In this document: positions 37,001 through 47,073 of the stretch, piece after piece | Numbering within the stretch: position 1 is the stretch's first letter | Layout of the letters: the number at the start of each line of letters is the position of its first letter | Assembly (NCBI GenBank): GCA_013398015.1 | Contig: VZRR01014165.1 | Location: 3,328,048 to 3,392,047, forward strand | Source: Oreocharis arfaki | Taxonomy: Eukaryota; Chordata; Aves; Passeriformes; Paramythiidae | Reading direction: 5' to 3' | DNA: 64,000 nucleotides | Made by a program: the position numbers and the translations under genes | The notes under the pieces: generated by a model | Databases searched by the model: none | What the model saw: the letters and a program-made list of their open reading frames with translations, nothing else | What the model was told of the DNA's origin: nothing

Positions 37001-40000
37001 AAGATACCCAGGGGGAGATCTGTAACAAGACCAGATTCAGTCACCGTTTTGTGGTTGTAACCCCAGCTGGTGACTAAGCCCCAGCCAGCCAGTCAGTCAC
37101 TCCTGCCAAGGTGTGATGCGGGACAGAGTTGGAAGATTGAAAGTGAGAACACTCATGGGCTAAGATAGAGACAGTTTAACAGGTAAAGCAAAAGCCATGC
37201 ACAAGCGTAGCAAAACAAGAAGTTAATTCACTGCTTCCCATGGGCAGCTCCATTAAGATGAAAGTTATTTAGAGAACTTGGTAGTTAGTTATGCAGGGAA
37301 GTGCTTGTGTCTTCTGCTTTTCATGCCTAAATCTAGTGACTTAAATTTAGAATTAAAGAGCTCTTAAGCTTTCTTTCTAGTTAATGTGTAGGTATAAGCA
37401 TAGGCGTAGAGGCTTTTCATCCAGCATCCAGTTTGGGTTATAACTCAGAGCAGAAGCCCCTTGCTTTTCTTGTTATTCTTCTGCTGGCTTTTGTTGAAGA
37501 GCTGCATGAACCATTACAGAGGCATTATAATGCCTTTGTCTGTTCATTGCTTGTTTTGTGGTTACAGGAGTTTATTTTAAAGACTGTTAATTTGGCTGTT
37601 AAAGACTATTAATTATAAGAAGTCTCATCCTTTTCTCATACCTCATTGTCGTCATATGGTTCAATATATATGATTATTTCAGACCAAGACTGACCCCTGT
37701 AAAGTGTATTAAGTCCCTTACCTAATCAGAACAATAGTGAGAGACAGTTTAACAGGTTCAGAGGTTACTCTGTTAGATTGCAAATTCTTTATCCTTTAGT
37801 CTGAGAACCAGGGCAGCTATTACTTCTATTTATGTTTTGCATTTGTAACTTTCAGCGAGAGAGGCTGTGTGAGTGCAAAGTATTGATATCAATAGACTAT
37901 ATTAAATTTTTTATACCTGTAATTTAACCATTTAAAATCAAGTTTAATACTTCATATTGAGTGTGAAAGTCTCACACAGTAGCTTGAGAAATGTTTTTTA
38001 GACCAGGTTTTCCTTCTCTGCAGGTTGGTTTCTTCAGAAGCTTCTGCTCCTTGATTTTCTTTTTTCTTGTTTGCATAACAAGAGAACTCTTTTGAGTTTT
38101 CTTTGGACATGTAGTCTAAATAAACAACAGTGTACTGAATGAAGCACTTGCAACTTCTTAGACTGTTTTTCATGTTATTTGGGTGTGTTTGTATTGCAGG
38201 CTTGCTGACCTGCTGTTACTTCACTGTTTTGAAATTAGGATCCAAGCAGGCACGCTGGAGAGCAAGGGACACTGATAGGTGATAATGTTACTGACAAACA
38301 CTTGAAAGAGATCAGTGTCTGTCTCTTGAAATGTTTTCTTCCACCATTTTGCTATTTGCCTCGAGTGGTATGAGTGGAAAAGAGCTGGAACAGTCACATA
38401 AAACTTAGGTGAAGAAAACATTTTCTTGCAGAAGTTGTTCTCTGCAGTTATTCCATGGCTTCTCATGCCATCTCTAGTAGACAGTCTACTTTCTTGAAGA
38501 ATGCTGGATATTTGGAAGTCCTGTTCTTGGAAAGCTTCCAGACATGCTCTGGGGGAGGTATGAAGTTGGGGAACGGAGATTTAACCATGTGAGTTGCTCA
38601 GTCTTGTACAGGCTTAACAAACTGTGCTATTTATAATGACTAAAATTAAAGAGTGTAAGAACATGCTCAGTTTTTCCAGTTCTCTGCATTGGGTTGAATG
38701 TAGTCATAGAAAAAATGCAGTACTTTTGTGAACTGAGAGTGCAGTAATCTTTTCAGTATTGTTTTCAACCCCCTTTTTTAAAAAGAAAGATCAACTTGCA
38801 GAACAATATTCAAAATTAAAAAAAAATATTTACTCTAGGAATTCCTTCTCATCAGGCTATTGGAGATTGTTACTGGATTTTTTGGTGTGAGATGGAAGGA
38901 TTTTGTATGTGAAGTTGTCTTCACAATGCATAATTTTATTAACTCTTAGCTGCTCCTTAAGCAAATAATACAGATGTAACCCATATTCGTATAAGTAATC
39001 CTTTTGGAATTGTTGAGCTTCTATAAATAACAAGCAATGTGCTTAGACTTGAGAACAGAATTCCTGCTAGCATCGATCTGGAATATTAATGAGTACAAAT
39101 TAATGGTTTCGCCTGTGTACAGTAACCTGCTAATTTTGCATTATTGTGCACATTGCTGCTCTGGATAGCACTGAGAGTCATGTTTGTTCCACCATACCTG
39201 TCTAGAAAGTTTCAGTGCTCTTGCATTAAATGTCTTGACGAAAGAGTTCTAAGGAAAATGGAGGTTCTAGTTTGAGCTATTGTTCTTTTCTAGTTCAGCT
39301 GTCTTCTCTTCTTCTCCTGGCAGTAATGGTAACAGCAGTAGCTGGAGCAGTCTTGGTTTAGAAGGGGATATGTATGAGGAGAATTTATCCTTTCCAACAT
39401 CAGACAGGTTGGTTGAGTTGAGAAATATAAACCAGATGGGTTCCTCATAATTAATGCATGAAATCATCATTTTTGAAAATAAAAATACTGTGCATTTTTT
39501 ATGCTGATACGTTATTCACACTCTTCTCACTTAATCACGATATGATTTTTTCATTAATTAATCCACGCTGAATGATTCAATTTTGCTGTGCTCAAACTGA
39601 TGAATGTGTTTTGCTTGCAAAAAGGTCCCTTTTTTGCATGTTCTTGCCTGCAGTTTTACAAGTCTTTAGATTTACTTTTTTCATGCGAACTAGAGCTTGC
39701 TTCCTACAGGATTTCTGGGTTTTTTTCCCTTTAGCTTGTGTAAACTTTCAAAATTGCTTAGTAATTGGTTTCTATAGACCACTTATGGCTTACCTATAGC
39801 TGTTCATATCTGGGACATAAGATGGCTCAACCTTTTCACATATGAAGCAAAACTATTAAAATCAATAAGTAACACCTTTAACACCTTTCTCTTGTTTCTC
39901 TCTTCTCCCTTCTTTTCCTAAGAGCAAATCTTGTGAAGTTGATGATAAGTCTGTTTACAACATGAAATAGTGTGAGAAGCAAAGCTGCTTTTCATGATCA

Positions 40001-43000
40001 CTCCTTAATTCTTTTATGATCTTCCTGTTGTTTAACCTTCATTACAGTCTTAGGATTTACTACCTTTAACGCGTATATTGGATTCATTTTTTTTGTTTTC
40101 TTCATTAAAATACAGTGATGGAACGGAAGATAAAGATGAAGATTCCAAGGATGCTGTAGAAGGTAATTTCTGTTCCAGCATATACTTCTGTTCTTGTCCT
40201 GTGCACTCTGCGTTAATTTTGTTAATTCTTCGCCTTTGTAGTCTGCAAAACAAGATGACAACTCTATTATCCCTGTTCATCATAACGAATGTCAGTCAAG
40301 TGTCAGAATGTGTTCTTAGATTAATGCCCTACATAATCCTCTTAATGCACTGAAATTTGCAGCATTTGAGAAGTGCTGGTTACTGATGCTCATATGAATT
40401 TAGTAACATGATCAGCTTGTTGAAAGTGGGAGTGTGTAAGTTATATGCATAGCTTAAGTTTTTGAACAATATTTGATAAGGAACCATGGCAATGCATCTG
40501 ACTGGCTGTATTCAACTTGCTGAAGAAGTTACGCAAACTGGACACATTGATCTTGAGAGAGAGTCATGAAAAACAGTAAAAGTCTTGGATTTGATGCGTT
40601 CCCTATTCTCTCTTTCTTCTTAGTGAAGTATAACATAGGGTCTATTCAGAATCTTGTTACAACTTTGTGGTTTGTAGAAGTTTTCTGTGCTCTGGTTCCA
40701 GTCTGATTGATGTGCCAAAGGTTTTTACCTAAAATGAAAACAGCCTGAATACACAGTGTGTGGAAATGGTTTTAAGATGAGCTGAAGTTAGAACAAGTTG
40801 TAACAGATCTCTTCTTTGTGTTGGGTATATTCTGAAGATAAAGTAAGCGTTTCCAGAAACCTCTGCTACTTCCTTACAGAGGATATTCAGCCTTGTTGCA
40901 TGTCTTCAAGAAGTCTTGATGTAAGCAGAAAGATGTGTGGGTTTAGGGTTTTTTGTTTGGTTGGGTTTTTTTTCTCTCCTTTTAAGCTCCTGGAATATGT
41001 GTATAAATGACCAACATCTCTTAATTTTATTGAATCAGATGTGCATGTAAGGATATAATAAGATAAAACTAAGTTATTGTATTTTTTCCTCAGAATAATT
41101 GTAATTAAAATATTTTCTACTCTGTAGGTTTCATCTACTTTATCAGTATGTCATTGCTTTCTTTTGGTCTCAACTTTTTAAAAGTTCTGGCATCTCAAAT
41201 ACTCAAATTGCTCAATTAGAATAGCGATTGGATTTTTTCTTTACGCAATTTAGATGTCACCTACCATCTGTAGTACAACAGGCTGCTTTATACTGTAGTA
41301 AGGGTTTTCTAGTGAAATTTTTCCCCTGTATATTCCTCACCTTCTCAATATTGTTTTGGAAAGGGTCTTTCTGTTGTGTCATTGTAGGGCTGTTGCTAGG
41401 TAGAAAACCTTTGTACCTGGTCTTGTACATTTGGAAGTTCTGTTCAAATCATACCTGGAAATGTCTGGCTTTTTCTAAGCTGACTGTGCCTTGTTCACCA
41501 AAGAATTTGAATCAAAGCCTTATTATCAAATGTACATCTATTTTATAAGACTAAAAAACGTGACTGAATAACTTCAACTTGGAGAGCGCTATGTATGTAC
41601 CTAGTTGTTTCTGAGAGTGTGACTAAGGATCTCTGTGGTTGCTGGATACAGAAACTCAGCTCGGGAACAGAAGATGACAATACTGTAGTTCCTAAGTGTT
41701 GTTAAAACAACTGCTCTTCCAATCCTAATTTTTGGAACTTCTGTGAAAGAAGTGTTGAAAAACTGGATATGCCTTAGTAAAACCAGCAGTATATTTTGGA
41801 GAGGTTCAAGAGGCAGTCTGAGCAGTACAGGAAAGAATTCAGAAATACACACTTTTTAAAATCACCAGGGGAAGGCATAGCAAAAAATAGTAGCTAGAAA
41901 CAGAAGTAACTGATGGACCATGTGAGAGCCATTGCTGTTGAGTTTATGGAAGTCTGTGCTAAATTCCTTGTCATTTGGAATATACATTATAGTTTAGGTA
42001 TCTTTTAATACTCAGCTATGTTTGCACACAGTTGTAAATGGGATAAACAGGCCTTCCTAATGGGAAGGTGCTGAAACACTTGAGACCAGTGGAATTTTTT
42101 CCTTTCATATTATCTGTGTCTACTAAATTGAGTTTTTTTAAGATAATATAGTCTATAAACAGGGAACTACAGAGGTTTTTTTGAAACAATTTGAAGCTAT
42201 AGATTTGATGATGTTGTATTTAATGTCAGGTTTGGAGCAAATCCGAAAGACTTTATCAATAATGGATATTGATCTGGAGCCAAATCTAGTGGACCCCCAG
42301 CTCAGAGCAGCACTCCAGTGGCTGGCAGCTTCTGAAACAGAGGTGTCTGATCTTCACTTTCGTGACACTGCTGCAAGGGAATTTGTCTTTGTAAGTACTC
42401 GGGTTTGATGGATGGTGGGAAAGGGGAAGGATTTCTTTGACTTGCATTTGCTGTGATATACCAGCTGCTATTACTTTATTTGCTGTTCACTGCTGAGGAA
42501 AATCATTGTGTAAATCCTGCGAGGTCAAAGTGAAACAGGCTGTTTAGCCTATGTATATACCATACATAAACCAGTATTCATCAAAGCTGTTTGTTTCACT
42601 TCTTTTACAAGTGTTTTATTCCAAAAAGGATGCAATTACAGCGTTTTTGCTACATGAAAATTATATTTTTTCAAGCGTTTTTTACTTAGTATTTAATTGT
42701 CTATAAATTGAATCTTTCTGAGAACTTCGTCATGCAATTGTTTCCTAACTTAACGTGCTCTGCCTAGGGTTTTGTTTTTTTTGATAGCAAAGGCACGTTT
42801 TCGTGTTAGAAAGAAGTTTTGTTCCTTAGTAAATATTATGTCTTTATTCTGTAAGCAACTGAAACCAAAGCTATTAAAAAGCAGTCTCAATAAGATTGTT
42901 TTATTCATAGGTGCCTTTATTTTGGTTTTATAGATCAAACTTCCAAAGCACTGGGCTTTAGCAATTTGTGTCTCTTTGGAAAGTCTCATTATTTTGGTAT

Positions 43001-46000
43001 GCATACTGTCCTGTATATTTCTATTCAGAAACATGTAGGAGAAACTTACTATTCCTATAAAATCATAACAACTGTTCTTTCATGGCTGCACACCAAACCA
43101 CACATGATAATCTGGAACTTCTTACATTAAACCTGTATTTTTTAATCAACCAAGAGATCACTTTAACATTACCTGGTTATTGAAAGGCTAACTTAATAGA
43201 TATATAGGCATCATGTCTAATGATGAGGCTCATAGGAATGATAATTATAAAATATTTATATTTTGTGATGTGGTAATGTGAAAAAGCATTAATGTGATGC
43301 CATTATTATGATTTTAACAATTAAGATCTTGGCAAAAATGACATAACGTACTTACCAGTATACTAAGGAAGAAAAAGCTTGCTCTCAGTTCTAATATTTA
43401 GTATTGACTCTTCAGCTTGGGGCTTTCCAAAGCTTACATCATTTCAGGAGAAAAGGGGAGTTACTGGGAGGTAAAGGTCAGTATGACAAAACAGACTCCC
43501 AGAGCTGGATGGATGTGTGCACCTACGGTGCTTAGTTACTGTCGACTTGTAAGAATGTGAAAGGTACCTAGAGGCCAGTCCGGATTGTACCTGGTCTGAA
43601 TTTTCCTCAGAGAGCCTCCTCCCTTCCTAGCACACAAAGAGAATGATAGCTTTGGGGTATCTTTCTGCCTATGTAACTGTGGAATGTGTATTTGATTTTG
43701 AGAGTAGGAAGTTTTGCATTCTTATTTGAAATAACCCAGAAAGCTTGGAAGTGTTTTTTGGGCGTGTAGAAATATCTGTCAGGTGCTACTTTTCTGGAGC
43801 TTGGTATGTTTGATGTAGAATTATTTCAGGAATATGTTTTGTTATACATTAGTTCTGACAGAGTGGACTTTGTGCTTTCGTAAACTGGAAGGCAGTTTGA
43901 AAATACTTCTCTCCATTTCTGTGCTATTTGAAATTGTTTGTTTTAATCCTTATATTCATATGTTTCTTCTTAGTTACGATTTATAAGTGCCTTAAAGAAG
44001 AAAATACATCACTTTCTCTGTTCTCATGCTTGGCTGAGCATTCTCTGAAAGTTTTTTGGTGTGGATGAGTTGGGGTTAGGGATTACAGTCATTCTGGCCT
44101 CATGAGGTTTCTTGCCTTCTTTTGAAGATCTCTTCATTTGTTTCCTTTCATGCTTGTTGCAAATACTCGAGTAGGATAGTGGTAGGACCCACAAGTGTTG
44201 TGGGTGTAAGATAATTTACTTTTTGTGTATGTGAGACACCTGTATCTTCCATTGCAATGTAATATGTAAGACAGAAAATGGCAGGTGCCTCCTTTTTAAA
44301 TTTTTGCTTGAGTCTTTCATTCTTTGGCCAGCTCTGAGTTTAGAGGCTACAAAGTTGTGGTGCTGAGATTGGAGCCAACGTTGCAGGACACACAGGAAAG
44401 ATATTATTAGCTGGCTGTGTATCTGAGCATGACTCCAGCTACCTTAATAAGAGGACATACTGAGAAGAGCACTCTGGAAAATAGCAGTGTCTGTTATGTG
44501 TGCCCTCCTTAAAAATTATAATATTTTTCTACTTGACGTTTCAGTCATAAATTGATACTGAGTTCGCACCTGAAGGTAAGACCTTTATGCAGGCAGTAGT
44601 CAGGCAGTCTTGAAAATGCTACAGTAGTTAATTGTTTCACTCAGTTTTATAGATTATTTTTAGTTCTCCAGATGCAGTTATATTAAAATAAATTGAGATT
44701 TTGTTTCCCTCCCCGGAGGCAGAGAATGACTGCCTGTTTTTTATTCCATCGCACTTCCCAATTGGAATGATCTCTGACCCAGACTGAATTAAATTGGAAG
44801 TAGTCGTTCCCGGGTCAGTCTCCTGTAAAGCTGAGCGAGCCCCTCCAGAGGGCGCCGCAGCCCAGCAGGAAACCATCGCCGGTGTGCTGGTCCCTCGGCA
44901 GCCGCGGGTTTGGGGCAGCTCTTGGGTGCCCTCGGGAGCTGCCTCGGCTTCGTGGGGAGTCGGCCCGGGGCTGGAGCACGTCGGAAACAGCTATTTCCTA
45001 TATAAGCAGGTGGTGAGTTCTGGAAGGGAGGAAAGGGTTGTGTTAGCTGAGCACAGCAGGGTAACGAGCCACCGATGGCATGTGGCTGCATAAAAGGCAA
45101 AAGTACTCCTAGCATGTATCAGCAGAGTATTACTTGCTGCAGTTGGGTGTGAACTCTTACTTGAGGGTACATGTTATGCTCAGCAAGGCAGAAAGAAGTT
45201 AAATACTTGTGTATGGAAAAAACCCCACATTTGTTAGGAGGGATAACAAGAAACCAGTAAATTAGAATAAGTAGTTCTTGACTTCTTTGAGATGCCTGAC
45301 AATGTGGATATGCAAGTGCCTGAATTAAAAGATCTTACGTATTCAATTTTTAATCAGACCTTACCTAGCTGTTTTAAGATTCCTATTTTGGGTAAATTCT
45401 AATATTTCACTTGTCTGGCAGCAAGAAACAGATTGGTTATCTAAAGAAATAGTGAGATTAAACCTAAAATTAAAATTTAGGTGCCAACTCTAGTTTTACC
45501 ATGGTGGAAAACTTCCTTGGACAGAAGTTTTATATTGTATTTGCTGAACTAGGTATTTGGACATTAGCCACACTTTCCTCTGGCAGAGGAAAGAAAAATA
45601 ACCATTCTTTTATAAACCAACAAACATCATTTACAAAATTGCATGTTGTAGACTATAAAACTCATACTTCCTGTGCTCTGCTTTAAAATTCACAGAAATA
45701 GCTACAGATTTCGGTCTCTTGTTATATAGAAAAGATGTCTTTTTCCACTGGAGAAAAGTTTCCAGTGTTCAGAATAAATTATACTCAGGATTAGAGAGGG
45801 GGTTTTTTTGCTTGTTCAAGTTAATGCTTTTCTCAAGAAGTTAATTGTTTGATACATGTTTTTATGCCCATGTTCTTTCTGTCAGTTCTATCACCTGTCT
45901 TGCTGCAGTTGGAACATCAGCTTGGTAAAGAAGCAGAGAAAGATTGTCTTCCTTTTTATTTTTTATAGAACTTTATATTGCAATCTGACAGGTTTCATAT

Positions 46001-47073
46001 TAGAAGCTATATGAATTTTTAATTTTGTAGCTGTGAAAAATATTTCTGTGAACACTATGTATGACTTTTTTCAAACTTAATATATGGAATACCTTGGTAG
46101 GGACTATAAAAGGGAATAAAATCTACAGCTCCAAAGAATAAGTAGGTGTCTAAACCATGTTTACCAAATGCAGCATTAACAGGTGTCCAGAAAGCTACAG
46201 AGAATAAAGTTTGTTTGTGTGGGTGTTGTTTTATTTATTTATTTGTTTAAACTAAAAGTTGTTAGGTGTTTTACTCTTGGGCAAGCTGTCAAATTCATTC
46301 TTTCCTTAGGGCAGACTTTCTTACACATATAGCTGAGCTTGACACATCAGCAATGGAAGATTTTTTTGTTTGGATCCGGGGGGAAAAGAAATGTTTTCAG
46401 CTGCAGTGATCTCTGCTCCTGAGTGGTAGTTTAACTTAATCATCACCTTTTCCTCTTCCCCGAGATGTTATAATTTCCCAACTCTGAAGACACTGTTTTC
46501 ATTGAGGGTAGTGTCTGTGCCACCCCAACCACACTATATGTTGTGAAAGGAAAATCCACATCCTTTTATTAAGACAGAGTTTTGTCTTTTTATACATGCA
46601 TTATTGGTGTGGGAGGGGTGGCAAATGTCTTAATCTTGTGTTCAGAATTTCCTGTTTTCTGCAGTCTTGATGAACCACAGCCCTCATACCTGTGGCACCA
46701 CATAATTTTAAAATGGTGCTCCTTCCAGAAGAAAGTTTTGTGAAGGCTGCCCTAAAGAAAAGTGCTTGATTCTTGAGGAAGTTTTTGTTTTTATAGATGT
46801 GGGAATAATGATTAACTCATTACAACTGATCTCTTATGACCTAATGTTTCAAGAATAACTTCTGTAACTTAATGAGGATGTCCCAGTCAAAATATTTTGT
46901 ATTGTGTTCCCTTGTCTGCACTTTAGCTTTCCAGAAGACTGAGAGAGAGAGATTGGAAAGTTGGAGATCTCTTGCAAGCTGTGCTGAAATATTGTGAAAT
47001 GATAGAGAAGGCATCTGATGGAGATCAAGCTCTAAGTGAATCTTTGGTCAGTTGGCTTCTGGAAAATGTCTGA
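15944..47073 (+). CDS. AKAP11: A-kinase anchoring protein 11 (AKAP220), whole gene, 11 coding exons
   Basis: Large cytoplasmic scaffold of the AKAP_110 family (with SPHKAP, AKAP3 and AKAP4). It gathers PKA regulatory subunits, PP1 and GSK3-beta, binds ER VAP proteins, and is known as an autophagy receptor for PKA RI-alpha. Joining 15944-16003, 21624-21740, 25253-25300, 26717-26851, 27704-27968, 28414-33052, 35325-35480, 39324-39407, 40116-40162, 42230-42390 and 46927-47073 gives 1952 codons with no internal stop. Identification rests on near-identity to mammalian AKAP11 in many blocks, such as DDDTNQSVSSIEDDFVTAF (about residues 176-194), GYQKSLKAKL, FVSAESM-type segments and the C-terminal WLLEN. 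The start ATG has a strong context (ATCATGG) and an in-frame TGA at 15908-15910. The PP1 and RII docking sites differ from mammals. Confidence 0.97.
16004..21623 (+). other. AKAP11: AKAP11 intron 2
   Basis: GTAATT donor to the TTCATTGTTTTTCAG acceptor. It is AT-rich with several T-rich stretches. I see no coding exon, RNA gene or recognisable transposon in it. Confidence 0.75.
21624..21740 (+). CDS. AKAP11: AKAP11 exon 3
   Basis: 117 nt, phase 0 to 0, encoding 39 residues (21-59) that start SFGESILHSMKSLL and end DNFIE. They align with the mammalian segment starting SFSEDVFQSVKSLL. Strong polypyrimidine tract and CAG acceptor; donor GAG|GTTTGC is weaker than average. Because both ends are phase 0, skipping would keep the frame. 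Confidence 0.93.
21741..25252 (+). other. AKAP11: AKAP11 intron 3
   Basis: GTTTGC donor to the TTTATTTTACAG acceptor. It contains a small group of imperfect GTTGAAGAG repeats near 23645-23724. No exon or transposon was recognised. Confidence 0.75.
23645..23724 (+). repeat. Three imperfect copies of a GTAGGAGTTGAAGAG unit
   Basis: GTAGAAGTTGAAGAGT at 23645-23660, GTAGGAGTTGAAGAGA at 23690-23705 and GTAAGAGTTGAAGAGT at 23709-23724. The last two are nearly adjacent and the first is about 30 bases away. A small local duplication with no known function. Confidence 0.6.
25253..25300 (+). CDS. AKAP11: AKAP11 exon 4 (48 nt)
   Basis: Small exon, phase 0 to 0, encoding ITFISFAEEMGIACLQ (residues 60-75). 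It corresponds to mammalian VTFLGFNEETDAAHIQ. Acceptor TTTATTTTACAG and donor CAG|GTACAG are both good. Its small size and symmetric phase make it a candidate for in-frame skipping. Confidence 0.9.
25301..26716 (+). other. AKAP11: AKAP11 intron 4
   Basis: GTACAG donor to the acceptor TTTAAATTTAAATCAG, which has an unusually poor polypyrimidine tract. A G-rich stretch with GGGTGGGGAGGG lies near 25575-25600. No other feature was recognised. Confidence 0.75.
26717..26851 (+). CDS. AKAP11: AKAP11 exon 5
   Basis: 135 nt, phase 0 to 0, encoding 45 residues (76-120) starting ELSAVSVELPDVLKSLQL. The mammalian counterpart is DLAAVSLELPDILNSLHF. Donor CAG|GTAAAA. The frame happens to stay open on both sides, so a longer apparent protein from 26636 to 27022 is a read-through artefact. 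Confidence 0.93.
26852..27703 (+). other. AKAP11: AKAP11 intron 5
   Basis: GTAAAA donor to the strong acceptor TTCTCTTTTTCAAG. AT-rich, and nothing else was recognised. Confidence 0.75.
27704..27968 (+). CDS. AKAP11: AKAP11 exon 6
   Basis: 265 nt, phase 0 to 1, residues 121 to part of 209. It contains the best conserved N-terminal blocks: FCVMRLSPSFPRIKVDYIF, LLSKYNTGIRY and the acidic DDDTNQSVSSIEDDFVTAFE. These are almost identical to mammalian AKAP11 and are the strongest identification for the N-terminal half. Donor GCTG|GTAAGT is near consensus. Confidence 0.97.
27969..28413 (+). other. AKAP11: AKAP11 intron 6
   Basis: Short intron (445 nt) with a GTAAGT donor and the strong acceptor TTTTTTTCTTCAG. 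No embedded feature was recognised. Confidence 0.85.
28414..33052 (+). CDS. AKAP11: AKAP11 exon 7, giant central exon (4639 nt)
   Basis: Phase 1 to 2, residues 209-1755. Features in order: serine-rich conserved region; FFAT-like VAP-binding core EFFDSFD (357-363); FDRPTLPANVKKPTPRKPESP (near 410-430). A conserved helical region follows, with FAAELVEKSFGSAFKDL (575), FAADLAEELVFEGIMEV (668) and YARDLSESVIQEAFIEL (710). Further on are TPPPTP (1154-1159) and TPPSTP (1190-1195), the proline-directed region tied to GSK3-beta recruitment in mammals. KTIQY (1249-1253) sits where mammals have the PP1 motif KVQF. Helix repeats recur at 1314, 1402, 1424, 1505, 1591 and 1732. FSDKGATAAVEKAEREL (1698-1714) replaces the mammalian RII helix. 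The donor is AG|GTAATA, so read-through stops after one codon. Confidence 0.98.
33053..35324 (+). other. AKAP11: AKAP11 intron 7
   Basis: GTAATA donor to the acceptor AAATTTTTGTTTAG. It starts with an in-frame TAA. It contains AATAAA hexamers at 34098-34103 and 34374-34379 and a TTTG-rich stretch near 33819-33864. No further exon was recognised. Confidence 0.75.
35325..35480 (+). CDS. AKAP11: AKAP11 exon 8, first WSxL exon
   Basis: 156 nt, phase 2 to 2, residues 1755-1807. It encodes MSLSIGDDSTGSWSNLSFED and related acidic-serine sequence, almost identical to mammals. WSNL (1785-1788; 35413-35424), flanked by serine and acidic residues, fits the W-x-x-L pattern of LC3-interacting regions; AKAP11 is known to be taken into autophagosomes. 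Skipping keeps the frame. It resembles the next exon in phase and motif order. Confidence 0.96.
35481..39323 (+). other. AKAP11: AKAP11 intron 8
   Basis: GTAATT donor to the strong pyrimidine-rich acceptor TTCTTCTCCTGGCAG. It contains an LTR fragment at about 37050-37255; the rest is AT-rich with no other element recognised. Confidence 0.75.
37050..37255 (-). mobile_element. Degraded solo-LTR fragment, avian ERVL-like
   Basis: The stretch from TGTGGTTGTAACCCCAGC at 37050 through GACAGTTTAACAGGTAAAGC to CACTGCTTCCCATGGGCAG near 37250 matches, from memory, the 3' (R-U5) half of an LTR common in bird genomes. The sense strand of the LTR is the minus strand. The U3 half with its promoter is missing and no viral coding sequence is nearby, so it is an old inactive relic. 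The family name is uncertain. Confidence 0.65.
39324..39407 (+). CDS. AKAP11: AKAP11 exon 9, second WSxL exon
   Basis: 84 nt, phase 2 to 2, residues 1807-1835. It encodes NGNSSSWSSLGLEGDMYEEN and then LSFPTSDS, closely matching mammals. WSSL (1814-1817) is a second LIR-like tetrapeptide with serines and acidic residues around it. Both splice sites are clear: GGCAG|T and ACAG|GTTGGT, the donor being weaker than average. In-frame skipping would be tolerated. Confidence 0.95.
39408..40115 (+). other. AKAP11: AKAP11 intron 9
   Basis: GTTGGT donor to the acceptor TTCATTAAAATACAG. AT-rich, and nothing else was recognised. Confidence 0.75.
40116..40162 (+). CDS. AKAP11: AKAP11 exon 10 (47 nt)
   Basis: Small exon, phase 2 to 1, encoding the acidic segment DGTEDKDEDSKDAVE (residues about 1836-1850). 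The mammalian segment is DGPDDKDEEHEDEVE. Donor GAAG|GTAATT. Skipping this exon would shift the frame and remove the conserved C terminus. Confidence 0.93.
40163..42229 (+). other. AKAP11: AKAP11 intron 10
   Basis: GTAATT donor to the weak acceptor TGTATTTAATGTCAG. No embedded exon or transposon was recognised. Confidence 0.75.
42230..42390 (+). CDS. AKAP11: AKAP11 exon 11
   Basis: 161 nt, phase 1 to 0, residues 1851-1904. It encodes GLEQIRKTLSIMDIDLEPN and the conserved VDPQLRAALQWLAASE, close to mammalian VDPQLRIILQWLIASE. It ends AAREFVF before the consensus donor GTAAGT. Part of the conserved C-terminal helical region of the AKAP_110 family. Confidence 0.96.
42391..46926 (+). other. AKAP11: AKAP11 intron 11
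   Basis: GTAAGT donor to the acceptor GTCTGCACTTTAG. AT-rich except for a sharp GC-rich, CpG-dense island at about 44780-45010, listed separately. No other feature was recognised. Confidence 0.75.
44780..45010. promoter_or_regulatory. Small intronic GC/CpG-rich island with a TATA-like box
   Basis: About 230 bases rich in CpG (GGCGCCGC, CCGCGGG, GTCGGCCCGGGG, ACGTCGG) sit in AT-rich intron. TATATAAG follows at 44999-45006. Open frames cross it on both strands (44794-45093 plus, 44789-45115 minus), but neither looks like a known protein. It could be an internal promoter, an enhancer or the remains of a retroposed or LTR sequence. I cannot tell which from the sequence. Confidence 0.35.
46927..47073 (+). 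CDS. AKAP11: AKAP11 exon 12, last coding exon
   Basis: Encodes residues 1905-1952, including RDWKVGDLLQAVLKYCEMIE, and ends SWLLENV with TGA at 47071-47073. Mammalian AKAP11 has KGWKVGDLLQAVLQYYEVME and ends WLLENA. This confirms that the full reading frame was followed through eleven coding exons. Confidence 0.97.
   Translation, partial: LSRRLRERDWKVGDLLQAVLKYCEMIEKASDGDQALSESLVSWLLENV

Noticed and set aside
44789..45115. Open frames on both strands in the intron 11 GC island
   Set aside because: No recognisable protein, no splice support, and high G+C explains the lack of stops. Kept only as an unexplained GC island.
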